Positions 1 through 9,403 of a stretch of 64,000 bases of DNA are shown in pieces; the first letter of the stretch is position 1; each line of letters starts with the position of its first letter. The DNA is from Quercus robur (taxonomy: Eukaryota; Streptophyta; Magnoliopsida; Fagales; Fagaceae): the NCBI RefSeq assembly GCF_932294415.1, contig NC_065544.1:21551351-21615350 (forward strand), written 5' to 3'. The notes below the pieces were generated by a model. The model made no database searches, was not told the origin of the DNA, and saw only the letters and a program-made list of their open reading frames with translations. A program made the translations under genes and the position numbers.

Positions 1-150
1 CCGGGCCATGGTCTGACGGCCCTCACTGTCCGACTAGGGAGGGAAAACCAGGTGGGGTGTCGTAGAATTAGATGCCGTGGGGAGGATTTTGGTTTCAAGC
101 TCCTCCACCCCTCTTTCTTTTACTTGCTTTAGATTTGTTGGTTTGATTGC

Positions 151-1998
151 ATGTTTCCTCGGACTAACATAAATCGTTTGACGGCATTTGCAGACAAGAA
201 GCTAACCACTCCTCGGCTGAGCCTAGTCAATGTCCCAGCTCTAAATTACCTCCTGAGGTCCGAGATTTTTGTTAGCAGGGACGGACAACTACGGTCGGCT
301 CCTTTAATTTTGGATTATACTCCACTCACACGAGCCCAGGTAGAAGCCGGGCAAGCTATAAGGGCCGGTAGTCCGAGATTAGCACGGATTGACGTGTCCA
401 TACCAGGGTTCCTCGCTGATACAGACTTGCCTCCAATTCAATTACCCCCCCAACACGTTTTTCCCCCAGTAGTCATCCCAGAGGTGGAGTCCGGCTCCTC
501 GCATTCATCCTTAGAGGATCAGATAGACCGGTTCCAATTTACTGAGGAAGGGGAGGCCTCAGTCAGAGTAGTAGAGATCTCCGACTCTGAAGCTGATTTG
601 GACTGTGCCTCAGCGGCTCCTGGTACTGGTTTGGTCGTAGCACAGCCTGATCTTAGCGAGGACACAGAAGAAGAAGAAGGAATGGACCTCCAGCCGAGGA
701 CTGGTCTCAGGGGCCTTTTATCCAACAGGTCCAAAGGGCAGACCTCTAAGGAGGCCTCGAGAGAACAGGTCGTTTCCAAAGCCCCCGCTCTTCCTCCCCC
801 TCCCTCGTCGGGTGCGGCGCTGAAGCCCATGCCTAATCTAAAGCGAAAAAGGCCTGTAGAAGAGGCAGAGGAGGGGGAGGTCGCTCGTGAGAAGGCCGGG
901 CCTAAAAAGAAGGGCAAGGAAACAAAAGAGACCCGGGAAAAAAGAACAAGGTCCACTGAGAGCCGAGATGAGGCGGTCACTCAGAGGGTACCTCGGACAT
1001 GGTCTCCTCGGATCAAGCTAGATGGCGCTCCAATCCTCTGGGATGCGACGCTATGGGAGTCCCAGCGTGAGCCAGCTTCGTTCTTGGCTGAAGCGTTGCA
1101 GCAACCTCTTCTCTTGCCTCGTGATATGGAAGGCCTCAGGAAAATTCGTCAACCGGAGCTTTTCATGTCACTGAAGAGGGACATGGCTGTGGTAAGTGGA
1201 ATCTTCTATCTTATCTTTGTGTTGAGAACCTTCTTATCGTCTTATCTTGGTATCGTCTTCATTTCCGTCTGAGTGCAGGTCACCCAACAAATTTATGTTG
1301 CTGAGGAGTGGGCCAAGCAAGCTCGGGAGGAGGCGCATAAGGAGGCTCAGTCCCGTGCCACAGCTGAGAGGGCCGCGAGCGATCTCAAACGAGATCTTGA
1401 TCGTAAGGATCATGAGCTGAAAGAAACAAAGAAGGCCACGGCGAGTGCAGAGGCTGGCCTGAAGACTGCTGAAAAGCAAACCGAAGAGCTGCGCAAGCAG
1501 CTCCGATACTCTGAGGAAAAACTGTCAGCGGAGCAAGAAGCGGTCTCGGAGCTTAGGGCCGAGCTCGCGAGGGCGAAGGAGGAAGCCCTTTTGTCCAGGG
1601 AGGTTGCCGAGAAGGCTGTGGCGGCTTCGTATGAACGTGGAGTTCACGATACCGAGGAAAGATTGACCGAGGAAATCGCCGCTGTCTGCAGGGATTATGT
1701 CACCTCGACCTGGGGATTGGCCATGGATAGGGCAGCCGTTCCCGCAGATTCTGATCTCAGGAAAGCTGAGAACATCTTTTATCCTGCCGAGATACGTGAG
1801 ACACCTGGGGAGGTTGCTTCCACTGAGCCCCTTCCAGCAGATCCCCCCATTCCGGAGACTGGCAGCATGGAACAAGCTACGCAGGGCCAGTCACCCGAGG
1901 ATAGTCTTCGTATCAGCGAGATCCTCGCCCAGGCCCAGGGGATCGCCCCGGAGAACCCAGTAGTGGATGATCAGCCTGCCCCAACTCAGGGCCCTTAG
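151..1998 (+). CDS. Antisense extra ORF (aORF) of the Tat element, two exons; nuclear-type coiled-coil protein
   Basis: Exon 1 is 151-1191 and exon 2 is 1279-1998, joined across an 87-bp GT..AG intron (donor GTAAGT at 1192, acceptor TGCAG at 1278). Phase is zero on both sides and the joined frame gives 586 residues; unspliced, it stops within the intron. The N-terminal 100 residues have no domain I can name. Residues about 140-176 are acidic, 230-268 are strongly basic with KRKR and PKKKGK motifs resembling nuclear localisation signals, and exon 2 (from residue 348) is a long Glu/Lys/Ala-rich coiled coil. Extra ORFs in antisense orientation are known from Tat-lineage elements; their role is unknown. 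AATAAA at 2201-2206 may serve as polyadenylation signal. The gene converges on pol across the tandem array. Function not assigned. Confidence 0.75.
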
Positions 1999-2264
1999 GG
2001 ACGTAGACTAGGAATTCGTCTGTCCCGCTTTTGTACTTTGTTTTGTTTGATCCTTACTTAATATTTTAGAACTGAATTACTTTGAACTTTATATGACAAA
2101 AGTTATTTGATTACGTATATCGCTGCCTTACTTCATTTTGTTTTAATCATGGATGAATATTGGTCTTACCCTTTTACTGCTTTAAAATCGAACAATAATA
2201 AATAAAGACGTTAGAATTGCGATACTTTGTAGCTGAGCAACACCGTTTTCAATGCTGATTTTTC

Positions 2265-3240
2265 CCCAGTCCATGATTGAGAAATCCGCGCAGGACTTGG
2301 GCTCCCTTCAACGCTCTTCGTGAGTCAGGAGCGATTAACCCTTGATGTAAGAATTGCGTGGTTAATTTCCCCCAAGTCTGTGGTCCGAGGAGCCATGCGG
2401 GACTTGGGTTCTGTTTAACACTTAGTGAGAATCGTTGTGTGGTTAATTTCCCCCTAGTCTGTGGTCCGAGGAGCCATGCAGGACTTGGGTTCTGTTTAAC
2501 GCTTAGTGAGAATCGTTGTGTGGTTAATTTCCCCCAAGTCTGTGGTCCGAGGAGCCATGCAGGACTTGGGTTCTGTTTAACGCTTAGTGAGAATCGTTGT
2601 GTGGTTAATTTCCCCCAAGTCTGTGGTCCGAGGATCCATGCAGGACTTGGGTTCTGTTTAACGCTTAGTGAGAATCGTTGTCTGGTTAATTTCCCCCAAG
2701 TCTGTGGTCCGAGGAGCCATGCAGGACTTGGGTTCTGTTTAACGCTTAGTGAGAATCGTTGTCTGGTTAATTTCCCCCAAGTCTGTGGTCCGAGGAGCCA
2801 TGCAGGACTTGGGTTCTGTTTAACGCTTAGTGAGAATCGTTGTGTGGTTAATTTCCCCCAAGTCTGTGGTCCGAGGAGCCATGCAGGACTTGGGTTCTGT
2901 TTAACGCTTACTGAGAATCGTTGTGTGGTTAATTTCCCCCAAGTCTGTGGTCCGAGGAGCCATGCAGGACTTGGGTTCTGTTTAACGCTTAGTGAGAATC
3001 GTTGTGTGGTTAATTTCCCCCAAGTCTGTGGTCCGAGGAGCCATGCAGGACTTGGGTTCTGTTTAACGCTTAGTGAGAATCGTTGTGTGGTTAATTTCCC
3101 CCAAGTCTGTGGTCCGAGGAGCCATGCAGGACTTGGGTTCTGTTTAACGCTTACTGAGAATCGTTGTGTGGTTAATTTCCCCCAAGTCTGTGGTCCGAGG
3201 AGCCATGCAGGACTTGGGTTCTGTTTAACGCTTATTGAAG
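2265..3240. repeat. 81-bp tandem repeat array, about 11 units plus a diverged leading unit
   Basis: Eleven near-identical 81-bp units run from about 2349 to 3240, preceded by a diverged copy from about 2265. Each unit carries the inverted arms CCCAAGTC and GACTTGGG separated by 22 nt, so nearly every unit can fold into a hairpin; the second unit has a broken arm (ccctagtc). The core GTCCGAGGAG sits in the loop. Because 81 is a multiple of three and the unit has no stops in one frame on each strand, long spurious ORFs occur on both strands. The array lies between the 3' end of pol and the 3' end of the antisense gene. Tandem repeats in the 3' untranslated part of Tat elements are known and are thought to seed satellites. 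Confidence 0.95.
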
Positions 3241-3278
3241 ATTGCACAATAGAGCTACATCAAGCAAAATATTCTTCA

Positions 3279-6200
3279 TTAATAAAAGTACCTTTTCAGG
3301 TTATTTACATTCCACGGACGTGGCACTACACGTTCATCCAAGTCTTCCAAATAGTACGCTCCAATGCCAGCCACAGAGGTGATACGGTATGGACCCTCCC
3401 AATTCGGCCCGAGTTTTCCCCAGGCAGGGTTCCTCGCATTGCCGAGGACTTTCCTTAGCACTAGGTCCCCAGGCGTCAACGGCCTTGACTTCACCTTGGC
3501 GTCATAGCCCCGCTTGAGCTTTTGCTGGTACTGAGCTAGATGCACCATCGCGCAATCCCTTCTCTCTTCAAGGAGGTCCAGGCTTTTCTCTAGAAGCCCG
3601 TTGTTAACGATGGGGTCGAATGTAGCAGTCCTTTGGGAGGGAAAGTTTATCTCTAATGGGATGACGGCCTCGGCCCCGTAGGTTAATGAAAAGGGGGTTT
3701 CTCCCGTGGATCGGCGGGGCGTGGTGCGATACGTCCACAAAACATGGGCGAGCTCTTCAACCCACCTCCCTTTCGCGTCATCTAACCTCTTCTTCAGCCC
3801 ATTCACTATGGTTTTGTTAACTGCCTCGGCTTGTCCGTTACCCTGCGGGTAGGCTGGTGTAGAGTACCTGTTGACAATCCCCAATTCACTGCAATATTCT
3901 CTGAAGGCCTTGCTATCAAATTGTAGTCCATTGTCCGAGATTAGGGTGTGTGGGGTGCCGAATCGGGTGACAATGTTTTTCCAGATAAACTTCTTGACAT
4001 CAACATCCCTAATGTTTGCCAGTGCCTCAGCCTCAACCCATTTCGTAAAGTAATCGGTGCCGACGAGAAGAAACTTCTTGTTCCCCGCAGCTTTGGGGAA
4101 CGGACCTAGTATGTCTAGGCCCCATTGTGCAAATGGCCAAGGGCTGGACAATGGGTTAAGCTCCCCACCGGGCTGATGTATATTCGGAGCGAACCGTTGG
4201 CATTGGTCACACTTCTTCACATATTCCAGAGCTTCCTTATGCATGCTTGGCCACCAGTAACCCAGCGTCATAGCCCTGTGGGAGAGGGACCGGCCCCCCG
4301 TGTGGCTCCCGCAAATCCCCTCGTGCAACTCCTCCAGAATGAGTTCAGTTGCGCCTGGGTGTACACACACCAAGTATGGCCCCGAGAATGAACGTCTGTA
4401 GAGCTTGGAGTCCTCGGACAACCAGAATCGAGAGGCTCTCCTCCGGATTTTGTCGGCCTCGACTTTGTCGTTGGGTAAAGAATCATTCTTCAAGAACTGT
4501 ACAAGGGGGTCCATCCAGCTTGGTCCGCGGCCGACATTGTGTATCCGAACACCTTTAGCCACCTCCTCCGTGGGGCGGCAGAGGTCCTCGACCAAGATAA
4601 CCCGCGGAAGGGGCTGGGCCGAGGATGTGGCCAGTGTTGCCAAAGAATCGGCGTGAGTATTCCCGCTTCTGGGTATATGCATCAAACGGAAGCCATCGAA
4701 GTGGGTGCGTAAGCGTTTAGCTTGGGCAAGATACCGTTGCATTCTTTCATCTTTCGCCTCCAATTCCCCGCTTACTTGCCCCACTACGAGTCTTGAATCC
4801 GAGAATATGCTCGCGCATTTCCCACCCAGCTTCCGGATCATCAACATCCCTTCCAGCAGCGCTTCATACTCAGCTTCGTTGTTCGTTGCCTGGAATTCCA
4901 GTCTCAACGACTTCTCCAGGGTTATACCTTCGGGAGAGATCAGAACGAGCCCCACTCCAGATCCCTTTTGGTTCGCTGCACCATCAATGTATGCCCTCCA
5001 CTCATCGTGCTCTTGCACAGAAATCGCACTGACCAGTCTCCTATCATTATTCGGTGACCCTGACACGTCCACTCCTTCCACGGTTGGTTCCGCGAATTCA
5101 GCTACCAGATCAGCGAGGACTTGACCCTTTATGGCGGTGCGCGGCATATATCTGATGTCAAAGGCGCTTAAGATGGTGCCCCACTTAGCGATTCTCCCAG
5201 TGTAGTCGGCGCTGCGGAGGACTGATTTCAATGGAAGTTGGGTTAGCACAACAACTGTATGTGCTTGAAAATAGTGGGGAAGCTTCTTTGTAGCTTGCAC
5301 GACAGCCAATATTGCCTTTTCGAGGGGGAGATACCGGGTCTCAGCCTCCTGTAGCGACTTGCTTACGTAGTACACGGGCCGTTGCGTGCCGTTGTCCTCT
5401 CGGATCAGTACTAGGCTGACTGCATGATCGGCTACTGCGATGTACGCATAGAGTACCTCGTCGGTCTCGGGGCTGGACATGATCGGAGGTCGGGCGAGGT
5501 ATTCCTTGAGCTGTTGGAAAGCCATGTCACACTCCTCAGTCCACTCGAAACCCTTCCACTTGTGCAATAAGAGGAAAAAAGGTCGGCATCGATCCGCCGA
5601 GCGGGAGATGAAACGGTTCAAAGCTGCTATCATGCCGGTAAGCTTTTGGACTTCTTTGGGATTCTGAGGCGGTTGCATACTATGAATGGCCCTTATTTGG
5701 TCAGGGTTAACTTCGATCCCCCGGTGGGTTACCATGTAGCCAAGGAATTTTCCCGATCCCACTCCAAATGAACACTTGGATGCGTTCAGTCGCAGCCTGT
5801 ACCTTCTCAGGATGTGAAACACCTCGTCAAGGTCCCTGATGTGGTCGGTCTCTAATTTGCTCTTTACAACCATATCATCTATATACACCTCGACAGTTTT
5901 TCCCATCTGCCGTTCAAACATCCTAGTCATCATCCTTTGATAGGTCGAACCGGCATTCTTCAGGCCAAAAGGCATCACCTTGTAATGATAATTGCCAATT
6001 GGGGTGACAAAGGCAGTTTTTTCCTGGTCTTCCGTGGCCAAGGATATCTGATGGTAGCCCTGGAAAGCGTCCAAAAAACTCATTCGGGGATGCCCGACGG
6101 TTGCGTCGACCAGTCGGTCTATTCGCGGCATTGGGAAAGGATCCTTCGGGCAAGCCTTATTTAAGTCCGTGAAGTCCACACAGACTCGCCATTTCCCGCT

Positions 6201-6605
6201 CTTCTTCTTCACCACGACTGTGTTCGCCAGCCATTCGGGGTAGAAGACTTCCTTGATAGCCCCAGCTCTTTTCAATTTCGCCACCTCTTCCCTCACAGCG
6301 TCTGCATGCTCCCTTGACGGGCGCCGAGGCGGCTGCTTCTTTGGGGTAATAGCTGGGTTAACGTTAAGGTGATGGCGTATTAGGTCTGAGTCGACCCCAG
6401 GGGCTTCATAAGGATCCCAAGCGAACACATCCTCATTTCGACGCAGAAAATCAATTAGCGCCGACTTCTCCTGTGCTGGCAGCTCCGAGCCAATCTGGAA
6501 AAACCTTTCGGGGTCTGATCCGACGAGCACTTTCTCTAGCTCTTCACAACTCACCTCCAGGTCCGGTCCTTCATTACCTGCAACTCGGACCGGGGCTTTT
6601 GATTG
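3279..6605 (-). CDS. Pol polyprotein: reverse transcriptase, RNase H, archaeal-type RNase H, integrase
   Basis: About 1,108 codons follow the gag-pro stop in the same frame; numbering here starts at codon 6554. RT spans about 90-270, with VCVDF near 124, MSFLDAFQGYHQI near 158 and the YIDD active site at 224-227. The first RNase H follows (about 365-485). A second RNase H (about 518-645) begins AYIDGAA and has TNNEAEYEAL and SDS motifs. Integrase has an HHCC zinc site (H744, H751, C782, C785) and a D-D-E core near 814, 874 and 910. The frame has no ATG before Met142, inside RT, so independent initiation would lose essential RT sequence; expression as a gag-pol fusion is more likely. No internal stops are seen. 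Confidence 0.93.
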   Translation of the reverse strand, partial: QSKAPVRVAGNEGPDLEVSCEELEKVLVGSDPERFFQIGSELPAQEKSALIDFLRRNEDVFAWDPYEAPGVDSDLIRHHLNVNPAITPKKQPPRRPSREHADAVREEVAKLKRAGAIKEVFYPEWLANTVVVKKKSGKWRVCVDFTDLNKACPKDPFPMPRIDRLVDATVGHPRMSFLDAFQGYHQISLATEDQEKTAFVTPIGNYHYKVMPFGLKNAGSTYQRMMTRMFERQMGKTVEVYIDDMVVKSKLETDHIRDLDEVFHILRRYRLRLNASKCSFGVGSGKFLGYMVTHRGIEVNPDQIRAIHSMQPPQNPKEVQKLTGMIAALNRFISRSADRCRPFFLLLHKWKGFEWTEECDMAFQQLKEYLARPPIMSSPETDEVLYAYIAVADHAVSLVLIREDNGTQRPVYYVSKSLQEAETRYLPLEKAILAVVQATKKLPHYFQAHTVVVLTQLPLKSVLRSADYTGRIAKWGTILSAFDIRYMPRTAIKGQVLADLVAEFAEPTVEGVDVSGSPNNDRRLVSAISVQEHDEWRAYIDGAANQKGSGVGLVLISPEGITLEKSLRLEFQATNNEAEYEALLEGMLMIRKLGGKCASIFSDSRLVVGQVSGELEAKDERMQRYLAQAKRLRTHFDGFRLMHIPRSGNTHADSLATLATSSAQPLPRVILVEDLCRPTEEVAKGVRIHNVGRGPSWMDPLVQFLKNDSLPNDKVEADKIRRRASRFWLSEDSKLYRRSFSGPYLVCVHPGATELILEELHEGICGSHTGGRSLSHRAMTLGYWWPSMHKEALEYVKKCDQCQRFAPNIHQPGGELNPLSSPWPFAQWGLDILGPFPKAAGNKKFLLVGTDYFTKWVEAEALANIRDVDVKKFIWKNIVTRFGTPHTLISDNGLQFDSKAFREYCSELGIVNRYSTPAYPQGNGQAEAVNKTIVNGLKKRLDDAKGRWVEELAHVLWTYRTTPRRSTGETPFSLTYGAEAVIPLEINFPSQRTATFDPIVNNGLLEKSLDLLEERRDCAMVHLAQYQQKLKRGYDAKVKSRPLTPGDLVLRKVLGNARNPAWGKLGPNWEGPYRITSVAGIGAYYLEDLDERVVPRPWNVNNLKRYFY

Positions 6606-6611
6606 CTATAA
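6597..6611 (-). promoter_or_regulatory. Predicted stop-codon readthrough site between gag-pro and pol
   Basis: The single stop (complement of 6606-6608) reads UAG and is followed by CAA UCA, matching the UAG-CAR-YYA context known from tobamovirus readthrough. Gag-pro and pol are in the same frame on both sides, and pol has no early ATG. Readthrough is inferred; a chance nonsense mutation is the alternative. Confidence 0.6.
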
Positions 6612-8615
6612 GGTATTCCCGGTTGAAGTGGAAGGCGCGTCGCTTAATTGTCGAGCAATGGCCGATACCATGCAATGCCTGGCCACTCCTTGATCCCCCA
6701 CTATCTCTTTGATTCGGCCCTCTGAGGGATACTTCACCTTCTGGTGCAGGGTAGATGACACAGCCCCTAGCGTATGAAGCCATGGCCGTGCCACGATAGC
6801 CGTGTAGGGTGAGTATGCATCCACCACAATGAAATCCACTTCCACTATTTCTATGTCTGTTTGCACAGGCAATCTGATCATGCCCTTAGGGATGACGATT
6901 TTTCCCTCAAAGCTAAGCAGAGGAGTGTCATATGGCGACAGGTCCTCCTGCTTTAAATTCAGCCCTTTATACAGGTCCGGGTACATCACTTCCACGGCGC
7001 TGCCCTGATCAACTAACACCCTCCTCACGTCATAACCTCCTATTCTGAGTGTCACGACTAGGGCGTCGTCATGGGGCTGAATAGTTCCCTCTTTGTCCTC
7101 TTCCGTGAATCCAATTAATGGCACTCTCCCTCTAGCCCTCTTGGATTCCTTTTCGCCTGACTCTGTCGGGAACCTACCTACTGACATTACTCTGAATGGG
7201 ACGGAACCGGTTCTCCCAGGTGCGGCAAGAATGACATTTATCGTGCCGATGGGTGGCCTCAAGGTACTTTGCCTGGTATCGACATTTGACTGCTCAGGAC
7301 GTTGCAACAGATGCCCTAGCTTTCCTTCTCGGACGAGTCGATCCACATAGTTCTTCAGATTCCTACATTCGTCTGTGACATGGCCGGGCTCTTGGTGGTA
7401 CGCACAATATAGATTCTGATTGCGTTTTGAGGGGTCACCTGCCATCCTATTTGGCCATTGAAAATAGGGCTCGTGCTTTATTTTTCCCATGATCACGTGT
7501 AATGGCTCTCGGAACACAGCGTGGACTACCTGAGCCCCTGTAGATCCCGACTGTTCTGCATAATCTCTTCTCGGCTTATTACTGTTACTGAAGCGGTCCG
7601 ACCTGAAGTCCCTTCTCTCCTGGGGGACAAACTTCGCCTTTCCCTTCCCGGTTTGCTGGTCCTCCTCGACCCTCTTATACTTGTCTATCCTGTCCATAAG
7701 TTGCCGCACGCTGGTTGCTGGCTTCCCTGTGAGAGACTTTCTCAAACCATGCTCTGTTGGCAAGCCCCTTTTAAAGGCACTGATGGCGACGTCATCGTGA
7801 CTCCCCTCTACCTCGTTGTGCACCTCCCAGTATCTGTCCGAGTAGGCCTTTAACGTCTCTCCTTCTCGCATGGACAGAGATAAAAGGGAATCGAGGGGCC
7901 GAGGGACTCTAGTGCTGGTGATGAAGCGGGAACCAAAGGCCTGCGTCAATTGTTTGAAGGAGTCTATAGAGTTTGGTGGGAGGGCATCAAACCATCTCAT
8001 GGCCAGGGGCCCCAGGCTGGAGGGGAACACTTTACACATCAACGCCTCGTCCCTGGAGTGAACGGCCATCCTCTGGTTGAACTGGCTCACGTGCTCCACT
8101 GGGTCAGTTCGACCATTATACAGGCTAAACGTTGGCTGATTAAATCGCCGAGGGAGCACCGCCCGCTCTATCCTACGGGTAAATGGCGACTGGGAGATTC
8201 GATCCAGGGCCTTGCTCATGGCGTCATTGACTAAGCCTTGGTAAGGTGGGCTTTTGCGGCCGCGTTTGTGAGGCCTCTCTTCCTCATAGGAGAACGTCTC
8301 GCTCGGGGGGGTCCTCCTCCTTCGTCTGTATTCATCATCCTCACCACTGCTAGTATCCGAAATGGGCAAAGGACGTTTTTGTTGGGCTCGCCGCAGCCTT
8401 TTCCTCAAATCCTCAATCTCTTGCTGCAGAGCCTTCTGCTCGTTGTGCTGGCGGGATGCATGGTCTTTCCCTTTCGAGCGACTTTTACTCGTGTGAGCGG
8501 TGTTCACACTGCCCTCTCGTTGATCATTTTGGTCTTTTGCTCGTTCGAGGTTTACAAAGTTGTCCTGTCGTTGAGATTCAGTACGTCCAGCTTGGCGCGG
8601 ACCTGATCCTTCCAT
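6606..8615 (-). CDS. Gag-protease polyprotein of the Tat element
   Basis: The first ATG is at 8615, 34 nt past the primer-binding site; the open frame begins slightly upstream at a GTG. The protein is 669 residues from that ATG (positions below count from the upstream GTG, five more). A charged N-terminus with a short coiled coil (66-85) is followed by a retrotransposon gag domain at about 160-260. A zinc-knuckle-like Cys/His cluster (YCAYHQEPGHVTDEC) lies near 408-422, and an aspartic protease near 530-620 has the active-site motif LVDQGS (Asp541). It forms the virus-like particle and processes the polyprotein. The frame ends at a TAG in a readthrough context and continues in frame into pol. 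Confidence 0.92.
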   Translation of the reverse strand: MEGSGPRQAGRTESQRQDNFVNLERAKDQNDQREGSVNTAHTSKSRSKGKDHASRQHNEQKALQQEIEDLRKRLRRAQQKRPLPISDTSSGEDDEYRRRRRTPPSETFSYEEERPHKRGRKSPPYQGLVNDAMSKALDRISQSPFTRRIERAVLPRRFNQPTFSLYNGRTDPVEHVSQFNQRMAVHSRDEALMCKVFPSSLGPLAMRWFDALPPNSIDSFKQLTQAFGSRFITSTRVPRPLDSLLSLSMREGETLKAYSDRYWEVHNEVEGSHDDVAISAFKRGLPTEHGLRKSLTGKPATSVRQLMDRIDKYKRVEEDQQTGKGKAKFVPQERRDFRSDRFSNSNKPRRDYAEQSGSTGAQVVHAVFREPLHVIMGKIKHEPYFQWPNRMAGDPSKRNQNLYCAYHQEPGHVTDECRNLKNYVDRLVREGKLGHLLQRPEQSNVDTRQSTLRPPIGTINVILAAPGRTGSVPFRVMSVGRFPTESGEKESKRARGRVPLIGFTEEDKEGTIQPHDDALVVTLRIGGYDVRRVLVDQGSAVEVMYPDLYKGLNLKQEDLSPYDTPLLSFEGKIVIPKGMIRLPVQTDIEIVEVDFIVVDAYSPYTAIVARPWLHTLGAVSSTLHQKVKYPSEGRIKEIVGDQGVARHCMVSAIARQLSDAPSTSTGNTL

Positions 8616-8648
8616 CCCTTGCTGTTTCACTTGTCAAGACACAAGTTC

Positions 8649-8666
8649 TCCCCACAGACGGCGCCA
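8649..8666 (-). other. Primer-binding site of the Tat element
   Basis: On the minus strand the sequence two bases after the LTR reads TGGCGCCGTCTGTGGGGA. Its first bases complement a tRNA 3' end of the form GGCGCCA, as in tRNA-Asp-type primers of plant gypsy elements; the inner part matches less well, so the exact tRNA is open. Confidence 0.8.
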
Positions 8667-8951
8667 ATTGTAGGGTGACGAATTCGGGGTTCAGGCCCAA
8701 CAGGTGGGAGATCCTGGCCCAAAAGTCCCTCAACAATGAATTTGTAGAGAGCGAGTTATAGAACTAGGTCTTTGACAGGAGAAAATGAAGTTACGACCAA
8801 GCCATGCAACCTAGTTGGACGTAGGGATATTCCTTCGAGCATTTTTAGTAAAGGTCCCTGAGGCTGTTCTTGTTGCTTCTCTCTCTTTTCTCCTCCTTTA
8901 TCCTTTCTTCTCTACACCATCCGATCTCTCTTCCATGGGGATCTCCTTTCC

Positions 8952-8959
8952 TTATATAG
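8952..8959 (-). promoter_or_regulatory. TATA box in the 5' LTR
   Basis: The minus strand reads CTATATAAGG here. It would place the start of the genomic RNA roughly 30 nt downstream, near 8920-8925, leaving about 250 nt of R-U5 before the primer-binding site. Confidence 0.65.
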
Positions 8960-9241
8960 CTCCCTTCCTGAGATCATGTCCCTACACTTGTCAGTCATCC
9001 CATCCTCCACTCGAGTGCCTGTTCCATAGGTCATTCTCCCTCCTTTCTGTGAGTTGCAGTGGCCAAGGTCACTCTGCGTTCCTGTCCCTTCCACATTAAT
9101 GCGGCTGGAAAAGTAGTTCCCTGGCATTTAATGCGGCAGTTGTGATTGTCTCTTCCTCCTTCCTGAGTGTCACGCATTGTTTCCGTGTACTGGGCGACCT
9201 TTCGCTAAGTATGGGGTGCAAATTGGATGCTTACTTGGTGA

Positions 9242-9267
9242 GTCCGAGGAGGTGTTCCTCCTCGGAC
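9242..9267. promoter_or_regulatory. Perfect 11-bp hairpin in the LTR (U3)
   Basis: GTCCGAGGAGG at 9242-9252 is the exact reverse complement of CCTCCTCGGAC at 9257-9267, with a 4-nt loop. It lies about 280 bp upstream of the TATA box in element sense. Its core GTCCGAGGAG also occurs in the units of the 81-bp array, which suggests a shared binding site. Confidence 0.7.
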
Positions 9268-9403
9268 GCCCCTTAGTAGGCCCGGCCCATCACTATTGGG
9301 ACGGGGTATCCTACGCCCACGCCTTTTCTTCTTTATCGCGGCTGGGCTTGGTACATGAGTTATGGCCCAACATCAACTGACAGACTTTACCCACCACAGG
9401 TTA

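Larger units (their letters stand above)
1..9398 (-). mobile_element. Ty3/gypsy LTR retrotransposon, Tat type, nearly complete (3' LTR outside window)
   Basis: Read on the minus strand the order is 5' LTR (9398-8669), primer-binding site, gag-protease, pol with RT, two RNase H domains and integrase, an 81-bp tandem array, and an antisense spliced ORF. A second, archaeal-type RNase H between the first RNase H and integrase marks the Tat lineage of plant Ty3/gypsy; extra ORFs and tandem repeats near the 3' end are also known from that lineage. Frames are long and open apart from one stop between gag-pro and pol, so the copy looks young. The 3' LTR is not in the first 150 bases and must lie left of the window. 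Possible target-site bases on the right are 9399-9403 (ggtta); the left copy cannot be seen. Confidence 0.93.
8669..9398 (-). repeat. 5' LTR of the Tat element (about 730 bp)
   Basis: In element sense the LTR starts TGTGGTGGGTAAA at 9398 and ends CCCTACA at 8669, directly before the primer-binding site, giving the TGT...ACA termini expected of an LTR. It contains a TATA box and a perfect 11-bp hairpin. The right border with AT-rich flanking DNA is sharp. The partner LTR is outside the window, so length and border are inferred from one copy. Confidence 0.8.

Noticed and set aside
1-150. 3' LTR of the Tat element at the left edge
   Set aside because: No match to the 5' LTR sequence; this is more likely the leader of the antisense gene.
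519-980. Minus-strand ORF opposite the antisense gene
   Set aside because: Shadow of the plus-strand coding frame; composition follows the complement of its low-complexity regions.
2265-3240. CRISPR-like regular repeat array
   Set aside because: Units are contiguous with no unique spacers, in a plant retrotransposon.
2249-3458. Long repetitive ORFs on both strands (332 and 366 codons) over the 81-bp array
   Set aside because: They are a by-product of a stop-free unit whose length is a multiple of three; no domain and no plausible start context.
6554-6554. Independent start of pol at this position
   Set aside because: The codon is GTG in the middle of an open frame that extends up to the UAG; no ATG is available until RT.
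6473-8761. Several plus-strand ORFs opposite gag-protease
   Set aside because: Shadows of the long minus-strand coding frame, with no recognisable domain.
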